64,000 bases of DNA from Agarophyton chilense. Lineage: Eukaryota > Rhodophyta > Florideophyceae > Gracilariales > Gracilariaceae. The position numbers and the translations under genes were made by a program. Location of the stretch: positions 1,712,347 through 1,776,346 of the forward strand of contig JARGXX010000115.1 of NCBI GenBank assembly GCA_030374765.1. The letters run 5' to 3'. This document shows positions 1-11,100 of this stretch, piece by piece (within the stretch, counting starts at the first letter, position 1; each line of letters opens with the position of its first letter). The notes below the pieces were generated by a model. It saw only the letters and a program-made list of their open reading frames with translations. It made no database searches and was not told where the DNA came from.

Positions 1-1132
1 ATCGACCAACGCGACAGTATCGACAAAAGCCATTCCGCTGCTTCGGGCACCCTTGCGACAACGTCTCACACTTGCCCATCCTTCGAGTGTGTACCGATCA
101 AGTGCTGCGGTTGGAACGGAACATGTTAATCATCGAATTGAACTCTTGTCTCAGCGTGTAAGAAAGACAGTCTGCAATACAAGAATCGACAAATAACGTT
201 TCGAAAATTGACACTCTTGTACAGTAAATTACGGTATCTATCATCTGTGTAAAGGCAACTCAAAACTCAGGATTCATTCTCAAAACATGCCTTGTAAACC
301 CTTCACAAAACTTCATTATGGAAGTTTCCTCTTTCGTTCTCTCACAGTCTAAACAAAATTTCGAATGTTTTATGAGCTCGGAGGGGCCCCAGAGGAGAGA
401 TACAAAAACTCTATCAGTGGTAGAGTTCGTAACCAATGGCTTGTTCTACAAGTAGAAACTGTATCGTGTTGGAATCAAAATCCTTGCTTCTTGAGCTGTA
501 TCAGGGCATGCATTTCTTCACTGAACTATTTTTCTCCTTTGAATGCGAGCATCTGTGTGATGAGCTTTTAATAGAGACTATCGGTATTCACAACCACGGG
601 CAACATAGTTGTCCGTGTCTTACAGATCCCATCGAGAAGAAAAGTGGCAGTTTCTGGCGAGGATCAAGACCGAAATAATGTATTAGCTAGCAAAGCGTAG
701 GGGCAAGCGGCAAACGCCTTAGACTTCACGCCTCCGAGTTTGGAACGGAACGGAACAGGGGAAGTTACATGGAGTAATGTTGGGGTACACGAAGGGTGAT
801 TCTACGGATGTGGCGAACATCAAACATCTGAATGACCTGGTACCCAAGGTACGTTTCAGACAGCCTAATGGAAGAAATTGTCTCGAAAAGCGAATATTTG
901 AAGCGATTCGCCCTCGTGCAATGGCATGATATCTACGTACGCCCGAAGAGTCGGGATTTCCTTGGACCTTTCGAGCCTCTCATCGCACCGCAGCTTCTGA
1001 TTGACGTTATTGACTTCGTTACAACTTGCACGGTAGGCTTTGAATGCGTTGCTCTGGTCCTTTGCAACTAGTTTCACTTTAAGCGAAGCGTTGCTTGGTT
1101 TGAGAGTGGTAAGAAGGCCACCTTTCAACGTA
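1..1132. other. Upstream region, no supported gene
   Basis: Only short open frames occur here and none resembles a known family. The last 100 bases precede the phosphatase-like gene and presumably hold its promoter, but I see no clear TATA box. A longer reading of that gene from an ATG at 1040 is possible. Confidence 0.4.
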
Positions 1133-1885
1133 ATGCAAAGCCCAGCTTTCAGTCCTTCCCTTCCCTTAAACCATCTGAATTTCTCACAAGTCAATAAGTC
1201 GTTTCCGGCCAGGAAGCGGTTCACTTTGATACGTCAGTCTTGTGTCCACATGAGCGTGTTCAATGACAACCCCGATTTCACAACTGGAGATGCATTTCGT
1301 GAATGGATTCTAGCCAGAGACCGAGGGGAAACTGCGCACGAAACATCTAACGCACATTATTCATGTGCAGCGTCAAGGGTCGCTGTTCTTTTCGTTGGCC
1401 GTGATAATTCGACGGTGAGCGCTGCGGCTGAGGCTATATTTACCGACTTGTGTTCACGTCGTGCTTTGGATTGTTTCTCTTGTCATTCCGCGGGTACAAA
1501 GGTAGAGGTGGAAGGAGCATTTCCAGACCATCATTTCATAGAGGCTTTGCGCTTTAAACGGGGGCTAGACATTAGTCGCAAGATGGCTTGTGCGTTAGAC
1601 AAAAGCGACTTAGAAAGCTACAATCTTATTGTCTGCATGGACGAGCAGGTGCGAAGTGAATTGCTCTACATGTTTACAGACGATGAAGGAAGGTACAACG
1701 AAGCGATGGAAGAGAGAATCGTGTCACTTTCATCATATTTCTCGAATCCCAAGCTGAGAACGATACAATTCCGCTCAGGTAAGTACAGTCCTGATGCTAT
1801 GAATTTGATGTTAGCAGCTCTAGTTGATGCGTGTAATGGCTTGCTGGCATCCTTGATAGAATGGCCCCCTGTTCCACCGTCGTAA
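1133..1885 (+). CDS. Low-molecular-weight tyrosine phosphatase homologue lacking catalytic residues
   Basis: The 250-residue product has an N-terminal extension of about 80 residues followed by a low-molecular-weight protein tyrosine phosphatase (LMW-PTP/ArsC-like) fold. The match is the strand VAVLFVGRDNSTVSAAAEA, which corresponds to the family P-loop, and later GLDISRKMACALDKSD and YNLIVCMDEQ, which match the helix and strand before the acid loop. In active enzymes the P-loop is CxxxxxR(S/T); here the Cys position is Gly and the Arg position is Val. The DPYY acid loop also has no counterpart (the region reads QFRSGKYSPD). The protein is therefore predicted to be inactive as a phosphatase. 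I chose the ATG at 1133 because the extension from it is rich in Ser, Phe and basic residues with few acidic ones, like a plastid transit peptide; an upstream in-frame ATG lies at 1040. The gene converges on the DNAJC28 gene, 195 bases away. Confidence 0.75.
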   Translation: MQSPAFSPSLPLNHLNFSQVNKSFPARKRFTLIRQSCVHMSVFNDNPDFTTGDAFREWILARDRGETAHETSNAHYSCAASRVAVLFVGRDNSTVSAAAEAIFTDLCSRRALDCFSCHSAGTKVEVEGAFPDHHFIEALRFKRGLDISRKMACALDKSDLESYNLIVCMDEQVRSELLYMFTDDEGRYNEAMEERIVSLSSYFSNPKLRTIQFRSGKYSPDAMNLMLAALVDACNGLLASLIEWPPVPPS

Positions 1886-2080
1886 GCAAAATGCAATGGT
1901 TCGAGTGCAGTGATTGTATGGTTTGTTTATTTCTATGGTAAGTGATTGTGAAAGGAAAGGCACCACAAACATGAATATTATTGTCTACATTGTATAGTAC
2001 ATTTCTTGTGAATATGAGCATTTCCAACGGCCTCGGCGGAAGACGTTTTAGGTTTCGAATTCTGAGAGGCCCAATAGCTC

Positions 2081-3000
2081 TCACACATCTTCTTCGTGAG
2101 ATTTTCTTCTTCCCCATGTTGGACGCTTGTATTCTCGTACTTCTGCTGCTCTCACAAAGCGTGAGAAGAGCTGCCAGGAATGGCGAGGTTCAACCTTATC
2201 AGGACATAGCTTTACTTTCTCTGGTATTTGTTTTGGCAGTTCGCGTCTCTCGACTTGGCCCACTGGTTTGCTATTCATAGCTCGCTCAATTTCCTCGTTT
2301 ATCCGTAGTCGAAGCCTGAACAAATGCGAAACTGACATCGGGCGAACCAGGTTGAAGGTATCGACGCGCTTGTTGACCGACTCGATGCGTAACTCTGTGA
2401 TTCTGACAGCAACCGCCCAGCGATGTGGAGCTTGTGGCATATACATATGCCATGCACCACTGAGAGTATTTCTGAGCTGCCTCTTTTCGCTATCTATATC
2501 ATGCATGAGTTGCAACCAGTGTGGGCGCAACCCATTATCCCGCATTATTCTCATCGCGTACTCGTGAGTACTAGATGGTTGATGCGGAAGCGGTCTGCCT
2601 TTGTTTTTGAGATTGTCGAATTGGCCAGTGCGCATCGACTCTTGTATTCTAGCCTCCACGAAGTCACGAATGTCCTCTTCAGACTCAAACTGGTTCCCAT
2701 GATGGTCATGTTCATGCTTTAGTTCCGGCGGGAGTCGCGTGTCGTCAAGGGCGGTTCGAGCGCGGCGTAGACGCTTTCGCAACGAATTTGCATGCTCTTT
2801 TGAAGGGTTCACTTTTTCCGTTGTACTTCGAAACAGTCCTGTTAGAAAAGCGGTTGCACGTCAGTTTTCACTGAAAGAAGCAAGCAACTACTTTTGAGCT
2901 TACCTCCTGGTCCTGCCGCTCGTTCGGTGAGCGAGCGTTTGGAGAGGGTGTGTAAGGCCGGGACGATTCGCCTGAGCAAAGTTGGACGGAAATAGGGCAT
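2081..3000 (-). CDS. DNAJC28: DNAJC28-type conserved protein (DUF1992), two exons, probably mitochondrial
   Basis: Join of exon 1 (3000-2904) and exon 2 (2838-2081); the 65-nt intron starts GTAAGC and ends AACAG. The spliced product is 284 residues. Exon 1 encodes a short basic, Arg/Leu-rich, acid-poor leader (MPYFRPTLLRRIVPALHTL), typical of a mitochondrial targeting peptide. Exon 2 carries the DUF1992 core shared with DNAJC28: IRDFVEARIQESMRTGQFDN, then KGRPLP, followed by a helical Arg-rich region. No J domain is visible, as in bacterial and many eukaryotic DUF1992 proteins. Without exon 1 the frame would begin at a GTG codon, which supports the splice. Molecular function in the family is poorly known; animal DNAJC28 has been linked to Golgi tethering, so mitochondrial location here is inference from the leader. 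Confidence 0.85.
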
Positions 3001-5393
3001 TTGGATTTGGAGTTAAGCAGGGATAAGGGTGGCCGCTTGACTCATCCCAGCGGCTTCGGCACAGTAGAATTGCGAAGGTTAGGTCAGCGATGTAGCTGAC
3101 CTATACACATGCATTTGGTGGAAGCTCAGAACTGGTAGAAGAACGCTGCTTAGTACAAGTACTGCTACTTTCGCTCCGTGACATCAGCCGTCACGCTGCG
3201 TTAAAGCAGATATTGTGTCACGCCTGCACCCCCTCTTCTTTTGGCAGTGATACTGTAGAAAGCGACGGGTTGGGTGCTCACTTCGCGCGAAGGGGAAGAC
3301 CCGAAATGAGGATGGAGGCAGTCAGAAATTTAGTACCGTTGTCGAAGCAGTCGCACACCCGTCAGCGTTTCTTCCGTTTATGTACTATTTCTGTGTTTGC
3401 CCAAAGGGAAACTGAACTTCTTATACAGTGAGCGAAATGCCTATACGACACTCCGGTTTTTTCAAGTTTCACGATATTGCTCACAAGACTGCTAGTTGAT
3501 GGTTGGAGGGATAATCCTCCTCATCAAACCATATAGAAAGATAGTGAAACCTCTACTACCCGAATCCAGAACTCACCTTTATCTATAAACGACTACTGCG
3601 ACAACTGGGAAAAACTGTATGAGATTTTTGCTCGGACGGGTCGATAAGCACTTCTTCTTTCTAACTATAGCAGTAGCTATCTGGTTTATAAACAGCTATA
3701 CCTGTGTCTCTTCAACTCGCATACTGCTGTTCCATGACTTTCTTTACCACTGCTTTGCCTTCGCGCCCACTTGCTCACGACTCTAATTTCATACAATCGC
3801 CCATCAAATTCAGTACCAATGAACCATTTTTTGCCTTCCTGATTGACACCCACGTCAATAAAAATGAGAAAGCAAGTTATGTTGAAAAATATAATTCAGA
3901 AACGCTGTTGATAGCGTACCATATGCATCTACAAAACCTCTCTTCAGCCGCCACTGCGCAATGGTGCGTGTAAGAGTTCTCAATAAGTATCAACCATTGA
4001 TACCATCGTCCCTCTTTTTGATGAGAAAAAATAAAATAAAATAAAATTTGGAAAGCGCTTCCATTGACTATTCTTGTATTGGGATAGAATTGACTGAGTT
4101 GCGTTATTTCGTCAGACTGTTCACGATGTGGCTTTAAATGCAAAACATGCACGACTGTGTATGTTCAAATATTCCCAGGGAGATTCAAACCAATAAAAGT
4201 CTTTCCCACGAGTTCCAATATGCAAAACAAAGCGCATTGCTGTGCAAAAAGCAATTTGCTTTTTGTATAAATATCTTTAAACAACTTATTGAATCACACA
4301 ATCTATCTTAAATTCTGTATTCTGGTTTGCACTAGTCTTTACATGACTTTGTAGTTTGAAGGGTCTTTGCAAAGCTCATGGGCGTTTTCTGTCTCTTTAG
4401 AAACTTCATTGAGACAATATTTAAAGTCCGACAAAGATTCCAAAAGACTACAGGATTTGAAAATGAAATTTAAAGAGGTATTAAGTTCCTAACCAAGATA
4501 AATCTCGACTAAATAAAAACAAATGTCATCAAAAACTACTTTGCTATAAAAGTATTCAAAATTTGGAAGCTAAGCATCTCTTGCTGTCTTTGTAAATGAG
4601 CAAAAGCACAAATTGTAATTTTGGAACATTTGATTCATTTTTTGGGTGCTCAATTTTTATGTGGATGTCGCACCGATGAAACCATTCCTTAATACTACAG
4701 AACATAATTAAAGACTGCCAAAAAGTATAGTAACCAGCGTCACAAGTGAGAGTTAGTATGTTAGAGCTATTCAACCGTGCAAAACGGGCAATAGATGCGT
4801 CCTGATCAATTGAGATTGACATCAGGACCACGTGATCATGATCAGCCTCACATGTGTGAGACGCATGTGATATGTAACATGTAGGTAATAGAAGTAGATT
4901 TTCTATCTAATGGTTCAAAGTATTGTAACAGTTTATCTTTAAATATTTGATGTTATACCAGTTGCTCATTATTTATAGTAATCAGCTCTCAATACTGTAG
5001 TGCATCACCATTTATATAATCAACTGCATATGTTATCTTTTGTTCTTCAGTTGGATAGTTTTTCATACATTAAAAGATATTTTCGAGCCTTTTTATCCAA
5101 CTTCGAACTCCTCGCCTATACAACTTGTCTGGTTTTCCATTGTTTATTGTTTTTCTAAGACTATGAGTATTAGTTAAATTGACAAAAGCTTGATCAGCAT
5201 TTTTCAACTGCTTATGCAATCCAGTAACTTGTTGCCTTACTTCTTGAGTTGCTTTCAAACGTTATTGAAATTTTTCGTCATTTGGGCTATTCATTTTGAA
5301 ATATTTTTAATCAATGATATCTTTAATACTACATTCAAAGCAAAAAGCAGTTCATCATTTTACGAAAAATTGATCTGATTCGTTGGCTTTGGA
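3001..5393. other. AT-rich intergenic region
   Basis: About 2.4 kb of AT-rich sequence with only short, low-information open frames on both strands. I see no RNA gene and no transposon protein motif. The first part must hold the promoter of the minus-strand DNAJC28 gene. Confidence 0.5.
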
Positions 5394-5816
5394 TTAGAGA
5401 TATTTGATCACCTGGCTAATTGTCTCAACGGTTTCCCTAGGAGCTCTGTATATCCTTGAAAGAATCTCACAATTCACGATTTTGGCAGCGTTAGCGTATT
5501 CTAAAAACGTTGTATGGCTTTTATGCTTCTCTGTAAGCATGTGATGACCGTATGACAGAGCTTTCTTACCCCTCAAACTACAGACAGGGCAATGAATTTT
5601 CATTTTCTTCACGTAATAAATCAATGCAGCCTGTCGGGCGGTACAAAGGCCTGATTGAACGACCGACGTATAGAGATGATTGGTAAAACTATTGTGATTG
5701 TGATCTCCCTTATAATGATTGTCATCAGTATGAGGGGGGGGCCCCTTCGCGCCAAATCTCCCTACACGTCTGCCCCGTGGCACGCAAATGCATGAGGGGG
5801 GGCCCCTTCGCGCCAA
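5394..5816 (-). pseudogene. Fragment with a Cys2-His2-like motif
   Basis: A 140-codon frame whose C-terminal half holds CPVC followed, after about 13 residues, by HHMLTEKHKSH. This has the spacing of a U1-type or transposon-type zinc finger. The N-terminal part is encoded by the GC-rich duplicated sequence at 5730-5850 and is unlikely to be native. Nothing else is recognisable. It may be the remains of a transposase DNA-binding domain or a chance frame. Confidence 0.2.
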
Positions 5817-5850
5817 ATCTCCCTACACGTCTGACCCGTGGCACGCAAAC
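5730..5850. repeat. Two tandem copies of a ~61-bp unit
   Basis: The unit at 5730-5791 (ATGAGGGGGGGG then CCCCTTCGCGCC, ending GTGGCACGCAAATGC) is repeated at 5792-5850 with one fewer G and a C-to-A change. The unit is much more GC-rich than its surroundings, so it is probably a piece of a mobile element. Confidence 0.85.
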
Positions 5851-6724
5851 CCACTCCCACCCAATAATTATCGAGTGCGCTTTGCTACAGTGCCGTGCGC
5901 CGCCCTAGTGCCGACCAATCAGAATATGGTGCACTGATGAACCGAGTCAGACAACTCGGCTCTTGATCCTAACCACAAAAAAACCTCCAAATTTCAGGCA
6001 TGGGCCACAGCACTATAATATGACAAGAGACTGAGTGCTGTGACTGCCCTGCGACCTAGGCAAGGCCGAGCTCGTGTGCAGGCCGCCATCGTAGTAACCC
6101 ACTGAGTACCACGGATCTGGGAAAAGTCAGGTGCTGCGTGGTACACTGATCGTTTGACGGCGATTCAGGAAGTCTTGAGGGTTTCCCAGACCTTATACCA
6201 GCAGAACTTGCTGTGCAGCGTCTGGGGCTGGCCGCCGTGTCGTACCTCTGGGGCCTGGAAAGCGCTTGCTCCACTGCGTGTCAGGGAGTATTTCCATGAG
6301 TAATAGCAAACCCATCCCGACAACTAGACGCGGGTTAAACGGCATACGGCTTGAAAAAGGGCTGGGCACACTTCGTCCGTCACTTTTCAACAGAGGTGTG
6401 TCAAGAGTCTCTGTGCTGCGCATTAGTTGCTTTGGGTAATATTTAAGTCTTGCAGCTTTTTTTCTAATTAAGACAGCTGCATGCAACCAGCCCCGGTGGG
6501 GGCAAAGCAACAAACTGCAACCAAAGATCAAACATTTTTCTTCACACACGGTTTAGTTGTGTTTGTTTTTTATATTACATAAACTTTGTCGTAGATTCGA
6601 AGAGCTAGCACAAGCTCAAAATAAAATGAATAAAGAAGAAGAAGAGAGACAAAACTATGGAGGCGTGAGATGGAGACGAAGAAGAAGAGGTTCTGGATAA
6701 AACAGAGGCGCGACAATTGCATGA
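5851..6724. other. Region upstream of the Helitron genes
   Basis: No supported gene. The 5' end of the Helitron (TC after a host A) should lie somewhere here, but the two-base signal is too short to place without a second copy. Confidence 0.35.
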
Positions 6725-7804
6725 GTGGAAGGACCCGAAAAAGTAACGGTTACTGTCGAAAATGCTCCAGATGAAATACAAGTAATCGAAACTGGTCAGC
6801 ATGTGCAAGATACAGTCGTCGTCGCGGATTTGAACGAAGATGAAATCTTTACAGCTCCAACAATCATCGTTGGATCACTTCCAAGTACCATGAGAACCAC
6901 TGAAAACCATCCTAGGGCTAATGTCGAAGAAGAGATGCCTGCTCCGATGGAAGTTGAAGAAGATGAAATCACTCCAGCTCCCGTACCATCCGCTGAGTCA
7001 GAGCTTCAGCAGGTTATTACTTTTGCTATTCATTCAGAAGAACAGCAATCGCTCCAAGAGCTTGATTCGACCGTCATGCTGTTTGCCGGACGTCCAGATC
7101 GTGGATTGTATCGCGTTTACTACGCATGGGATTCCGATGCTGCTCAAGCATGGATTGATCCAGCCACTAGTGCAAACATTCCTGAGTTTGAGACGTTGTC
7201 CACCGTAGGAACCCGCAGATGCAGAAGATGCGGTGAGTTTTCACACACCTATGGTTCGTGTCCGTACGAAGATTGGACGTTACGAATTCATAGCTGCAAG
7301 TGGTGTGGGTGTGTGCTTTTAGGAAAAGAGGTACATGGAGTCTGTTGTGGCATGAAACGAAATTCAGGATGGGGGGTCACATTTCGTAGACGCCATACTA
7401 ATGAAGAAATACGAAGCATATACCGTTCAAGAGCATTCCACTCGAACTCCTTAAACTTGAATACGGTTTTTGCCACCACTCAAGCGTTTATGGACATGTC
7501 CTATGTCACAGGATGTGGCCCTTCGTTTCTCAGACTAGAAGGAACTGCAGCACTCGCTTTCGAGGCACACAGACAGAGCAGCACGCGGTATAGTTTTCTT
7601 TGGGGCGCAGGGCCTCCTTCTCTGGATCCTGCTCACTATACACTAGCAAACCTGCGAGCGTTTATCCAAGACATCAACGTGAAACACATGGTTCCGAGAC
7701 TTTACGAGGTGATTCAGCCCAAACCTGATGTGGTTCGAGAGCGGTATCGAGCGATGCTGACAACGGAGCAAATGCAGGCAGGCACAAGAAAAAAATACGG
7801 TTGA
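6725..7804 (+). CDS. Helitron protein, N-terminal zinc-finger part (frame 1 of 3)
   Basis: This 359-codon frame starts with an acidic segment and contains two Cys clusters typical of the start of Helitron proteins: CRRCGEFSHTYGSC (about residues 162-175) and CKWCGCVLLGKEVHGVCCG (about 190-210). The second matches the usual CxxCgA...E...CC pattern. The rest resembles the Helitron-like N region that precedes the Rep domain. The frame begins at GTG with a stop just upstream, so the true start is unclear; the first in-frame ATG is around 6890. It ends at TGA 29 bases before the next frame and is probably part of one original polypeptide. Confidence 0.7.
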   Translation: MEGPEKVTVTVENAPDEIQVIETGQHVQDTVVVADLNEDEIFTAPTIIVGSLPSTMRTTENHPRANVEEEMPAPMEVEEDEITPAPVPSAESELQQVITFAIHSEEQQSLQELDSTVMLFAGRPDRGLYRVYYAWDSDAAQAWIDPATSANIPEFETLSTVGTRRCRRCGEFSHTYGSCPYEDWTLRIHSCKWCGCVLLGKEVHGVCCGMKRNSGWGVTFRRRHTNEEIRSIYRSRAFHSNSLNLNTVFATTQAFMDMSYVTGCGPSFLRLEGTAALAFEAHRQSSTRYSFLWGAGPPSLDPAHYTLANLRAFIQDINVKHMVPRLYEVIQPKPDVVRERYRAMLTTEQMQAGTRKKYG

Positions 7805-7832
7805 AGTAAGCTCGTAAGCTGCGAATGAGGGA

Positions 7833-8105
7833 GTGATAGTGCGCGGATATGAGGACACCAGAACTGCAACAGTGTCTGGTGACAACGTAGGTGCAGATCC
7901 GATGTCCGAAGATGCTCCTGGAGCTGGACCATCCATGATGAGAACCTTCGTAGTCGATCCAGGCGGTCTGTACCATGTCGAGGCCCAGGTGCCTCAGTTG
8001 ATTGAGGGCACAGTTACGGAAGAACACGCAGCTATCACAGGAGACACGGTGCAAGCAGGGGCTGCAGTAAACTCAAACAGCAACCCCCGAGTGCGGTATA
8101 AATAA
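7833..8105 (+). CDS. Helitron protein, linker part (frame 2 of 3)
   Basis: A 90-codon frame between the zinc-finger part and the Rep-helicase frame. It has no domain of its own. Its position and lack of other function suggest that it is the linker of the same protein, displaced by an indel on each side or by unrecognised introns; a GTAAGC lies at about 7807 just before it. Confidence 0.5.
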   Translation: MIVRGYEDTRTATVSGDNVGADPMSEDAPGAGPSMMRTFVVDPGGLYHVEAQVPQLIEGTVTEEHAAITGDTVQAGAAVNSNSNPRVRYK

Positions 8106-8106
8106 A

Positions 8107-11100
8107 TTGCTGAAACCGTCTTCTATGCTAGCAGAGAGAGGCACATTTCCCCTTCTGTACCCGTATGGCGACGAGCATAAACCGTTTGACCTGCGTTTGT
8201 ATCTGCAAGCACGAAATGGTACGCAAGAAAGCTTAGGGCTCGGTTTCGATCATTGGAATCTTCAGAAGCTTACTTGGGCACAAAATGCAAAGCGTCGACT
8301 GTATTCAGATAACTTTTTGCTTAATAGTGGTCCATTAATGCAAATGTGGTTGCTTCGCACACAAACGAACATTGAAGACATGCGACTTCAATACCTAGAA
8401 CGGCAGCAGCAAGCACGCATAGTTCAAGAGACGGAAATCGTTCAAGCGCAAAATCAATCGACTGGTGGAATGACTGACGCGCAATTCAGGCTTATGGGAC
8501 GCATTTTGCTTCCTGATGACTCAGTGAACTCTTCTAAGTACTGGAAAAGTAAACGACAGGATGTGCAAGCGATTGTGGCAAGAAAAGGACCCCCTTCGCT
8601 ATTCATCACCGTCACAATGAACGTATGGCGAGCGGATGTGAAGCGTTTAGGCATGGATACGACTCATAGGAGTGCTTTCTTAGCACCAGCTAATCGTCCA
8701 CGCCCGTTTGACCGCCCAGACTTTATTGCCAGAGTTTACAACCAGTACATCAACGATATTGTGAAAGACCTCGAAAAGAATTCAGAACAGTTATTTGGGT
8801 TCAAGTGCTTGGGACTTGCAGCAAAGCTGGAGTTTCAAGAACGAAACGTACCGCACCATCACATCCTGCTATGGTTAGAAGGAGGTGTAATAGAATACGT
8901 AGATGCCATTGACAGTCTGATTCGAGCCGAAGTACCAAGTCCAGGGGAAGATGACGAACTGCGCGCCCTCGTTTTATCTATGCACCGCCACCGCCACTCT
9001 TCATATTGCCGTAATCGTAATCGTGCAGGTCGTTGCCGATTTGGGTACGATAGCACAATGATTGTCCAAGAAACATACATCGAAGAAGGAACAAACCGTG
9101 TTATTTACCGAAGAAGAAATGAAGAAGATCTCAAAATCGTGCCATACAATCCTACACTCACAAAGAAGTACCGCTCACACATCAATTTAGAGCGCACGCA
9201 GGGTGGAGGAGCGATAGCGTACCTCATGAAGTATGCTTTTAAGCAGCCCAAAGCACAAGAAGTTGCTCTGAATGTTAGCAACCAGAATGCATCCGGTACA
9301 GATACCCAACAACCAGCTGTGGTGCAGAATGAAATCCGTGCCTACATGCGGGCACGTGTGGTGGGTGCCGTGAATGCTGCTTGGCGAATCTTTGAGTTTC
9401 GTCACGTCTCCATTCTGCCCACTGTGGAGCGACTTGCAATACATTTGGAGGGAGAGAGAACTTTTGTTCTTCGCAGCCCTAATGACATTCACACGGCTTC
9501 ACAGCCATCAACACTGGAACGGTACTTTCAGAGACCTGAGACATATACCAGTCTTGATTACCTCTCCTACTATGAAAAGGTGCGCCTGTATCGAACCCTC
9601 CCAACTAGTGTACTCAATCAGTTTGATGGAGACAGTACTCAAGAGCCGAGAGACAATTGTGATCCGTCGATGTATGTCGTGGAGAGGTCAGAAGAGAATC
9701 AGTGCGTCCCCAGAATTCGAGCCGTCGTTCCTGCCGAAATAGAGCTTTTTTCACTGCGTTTATTACTTATGAATCGCGCCTCAAGTTCTTACGAAGATGC
9801 GAGCACCATTGACGGACAGCAGCTTTCCACATTTCGGGAAGCAGCGATCGCAAGCGGGCTGCTCAGTGACGGTACCGAGTTTGCCATTGCGTTTGAAGAG
9901 GCAGTTCAAATATACAGTACTTCATCTGAACTGCGGCGGTTGGTAGTTACGCTGTATCAGCAAGGCGCAGATGCAGAGAAAATGGTTGTTGATCACTGGG
10001 AGGCGCTGTGCAGCGATATTCACGCCGGGGATGAACAACAGCGAAAGCTGGAAATGTATCGACGAATTAATAGCATATCTGACCACCATGGAGGTCGTTT
10101 GCTCCGTGAGCATAGCTTTTTTGTTCAATATATCCAGCAAAATGAGGAACAAACTGAGACTGATCGTGCAGTGGTCACTCGCCAATTAAGAGTAATGCGA
10201 AATGTAAGCACACTGCAATCCAGGTATAATACATTGAAACCAACACAAAAACAGGTTCTGAATACGATTGTGAATGCTTTAGAACTCCGACAGCAATCCG
10301 ATCAAGATCGTCTGACCACTCCTGGAAACGTTTTCTTTATACAAAAATCTGCAGGCACTGGAAAGACGTATATGTTGAATTTGTTGCGGGATATATGTGA
10401 ATCAAAAGTAATGCTAGTTGAATTGACAGCTACAACGGGAATCGCTGCATCCCTTTACGAGGGAGGTCGCACATTGCACAGTCTGCTTGGTTTGGGTGTG
10501 GGAGATAAATACAGTACTACTACACAACTTTCACTGTTGTCCAAGTACGGTCCTCGGTCTCCACGAGCGGAACTTTTGCGCAATCTACAGCTACTCGTAC
10601 TTGACGAGGTTTCGATGCTCTCCAGAAGGTTGTTTGAGCTCATGGACGTGCTACTCAAAGACTTGCGAAGTTCTCAAACACAAACGCAACCGCCATGTTT
10701 CGGTGGACTGTCTATAGTGTTCTCCGGCGACTACTCACAGTTGCTTCCTGTTTTGCCTCAGTCGTACATGGAGCCTGAGGCGGGTGGGAACGTTCGACGA
10801 GTGTATACAAACATTTTGAACGAGCTGCCATGGAAAAGCAATCTCTCGACAGATTCCTCTGTGCAAGTTCTTTATCTCACAGAACAAGTTCGCCAAGAAG
10901 ATGATCCCGGGTTTGCGGCTTTTTTGCGTGCCGTTGCGCGCAACACCATCTCGAGTACTATACCACCTCCACTGCAGTCTACTGGAGTGATGCAAACCGC
11001 ATATACGTTTGTGTGGAAGTGGGTCACGACGCGGCGCAAAGAAGATGTAGATCTCAGCAAAATGATAATTGCATCCACAAATCATTTGGTGGATGAACAC

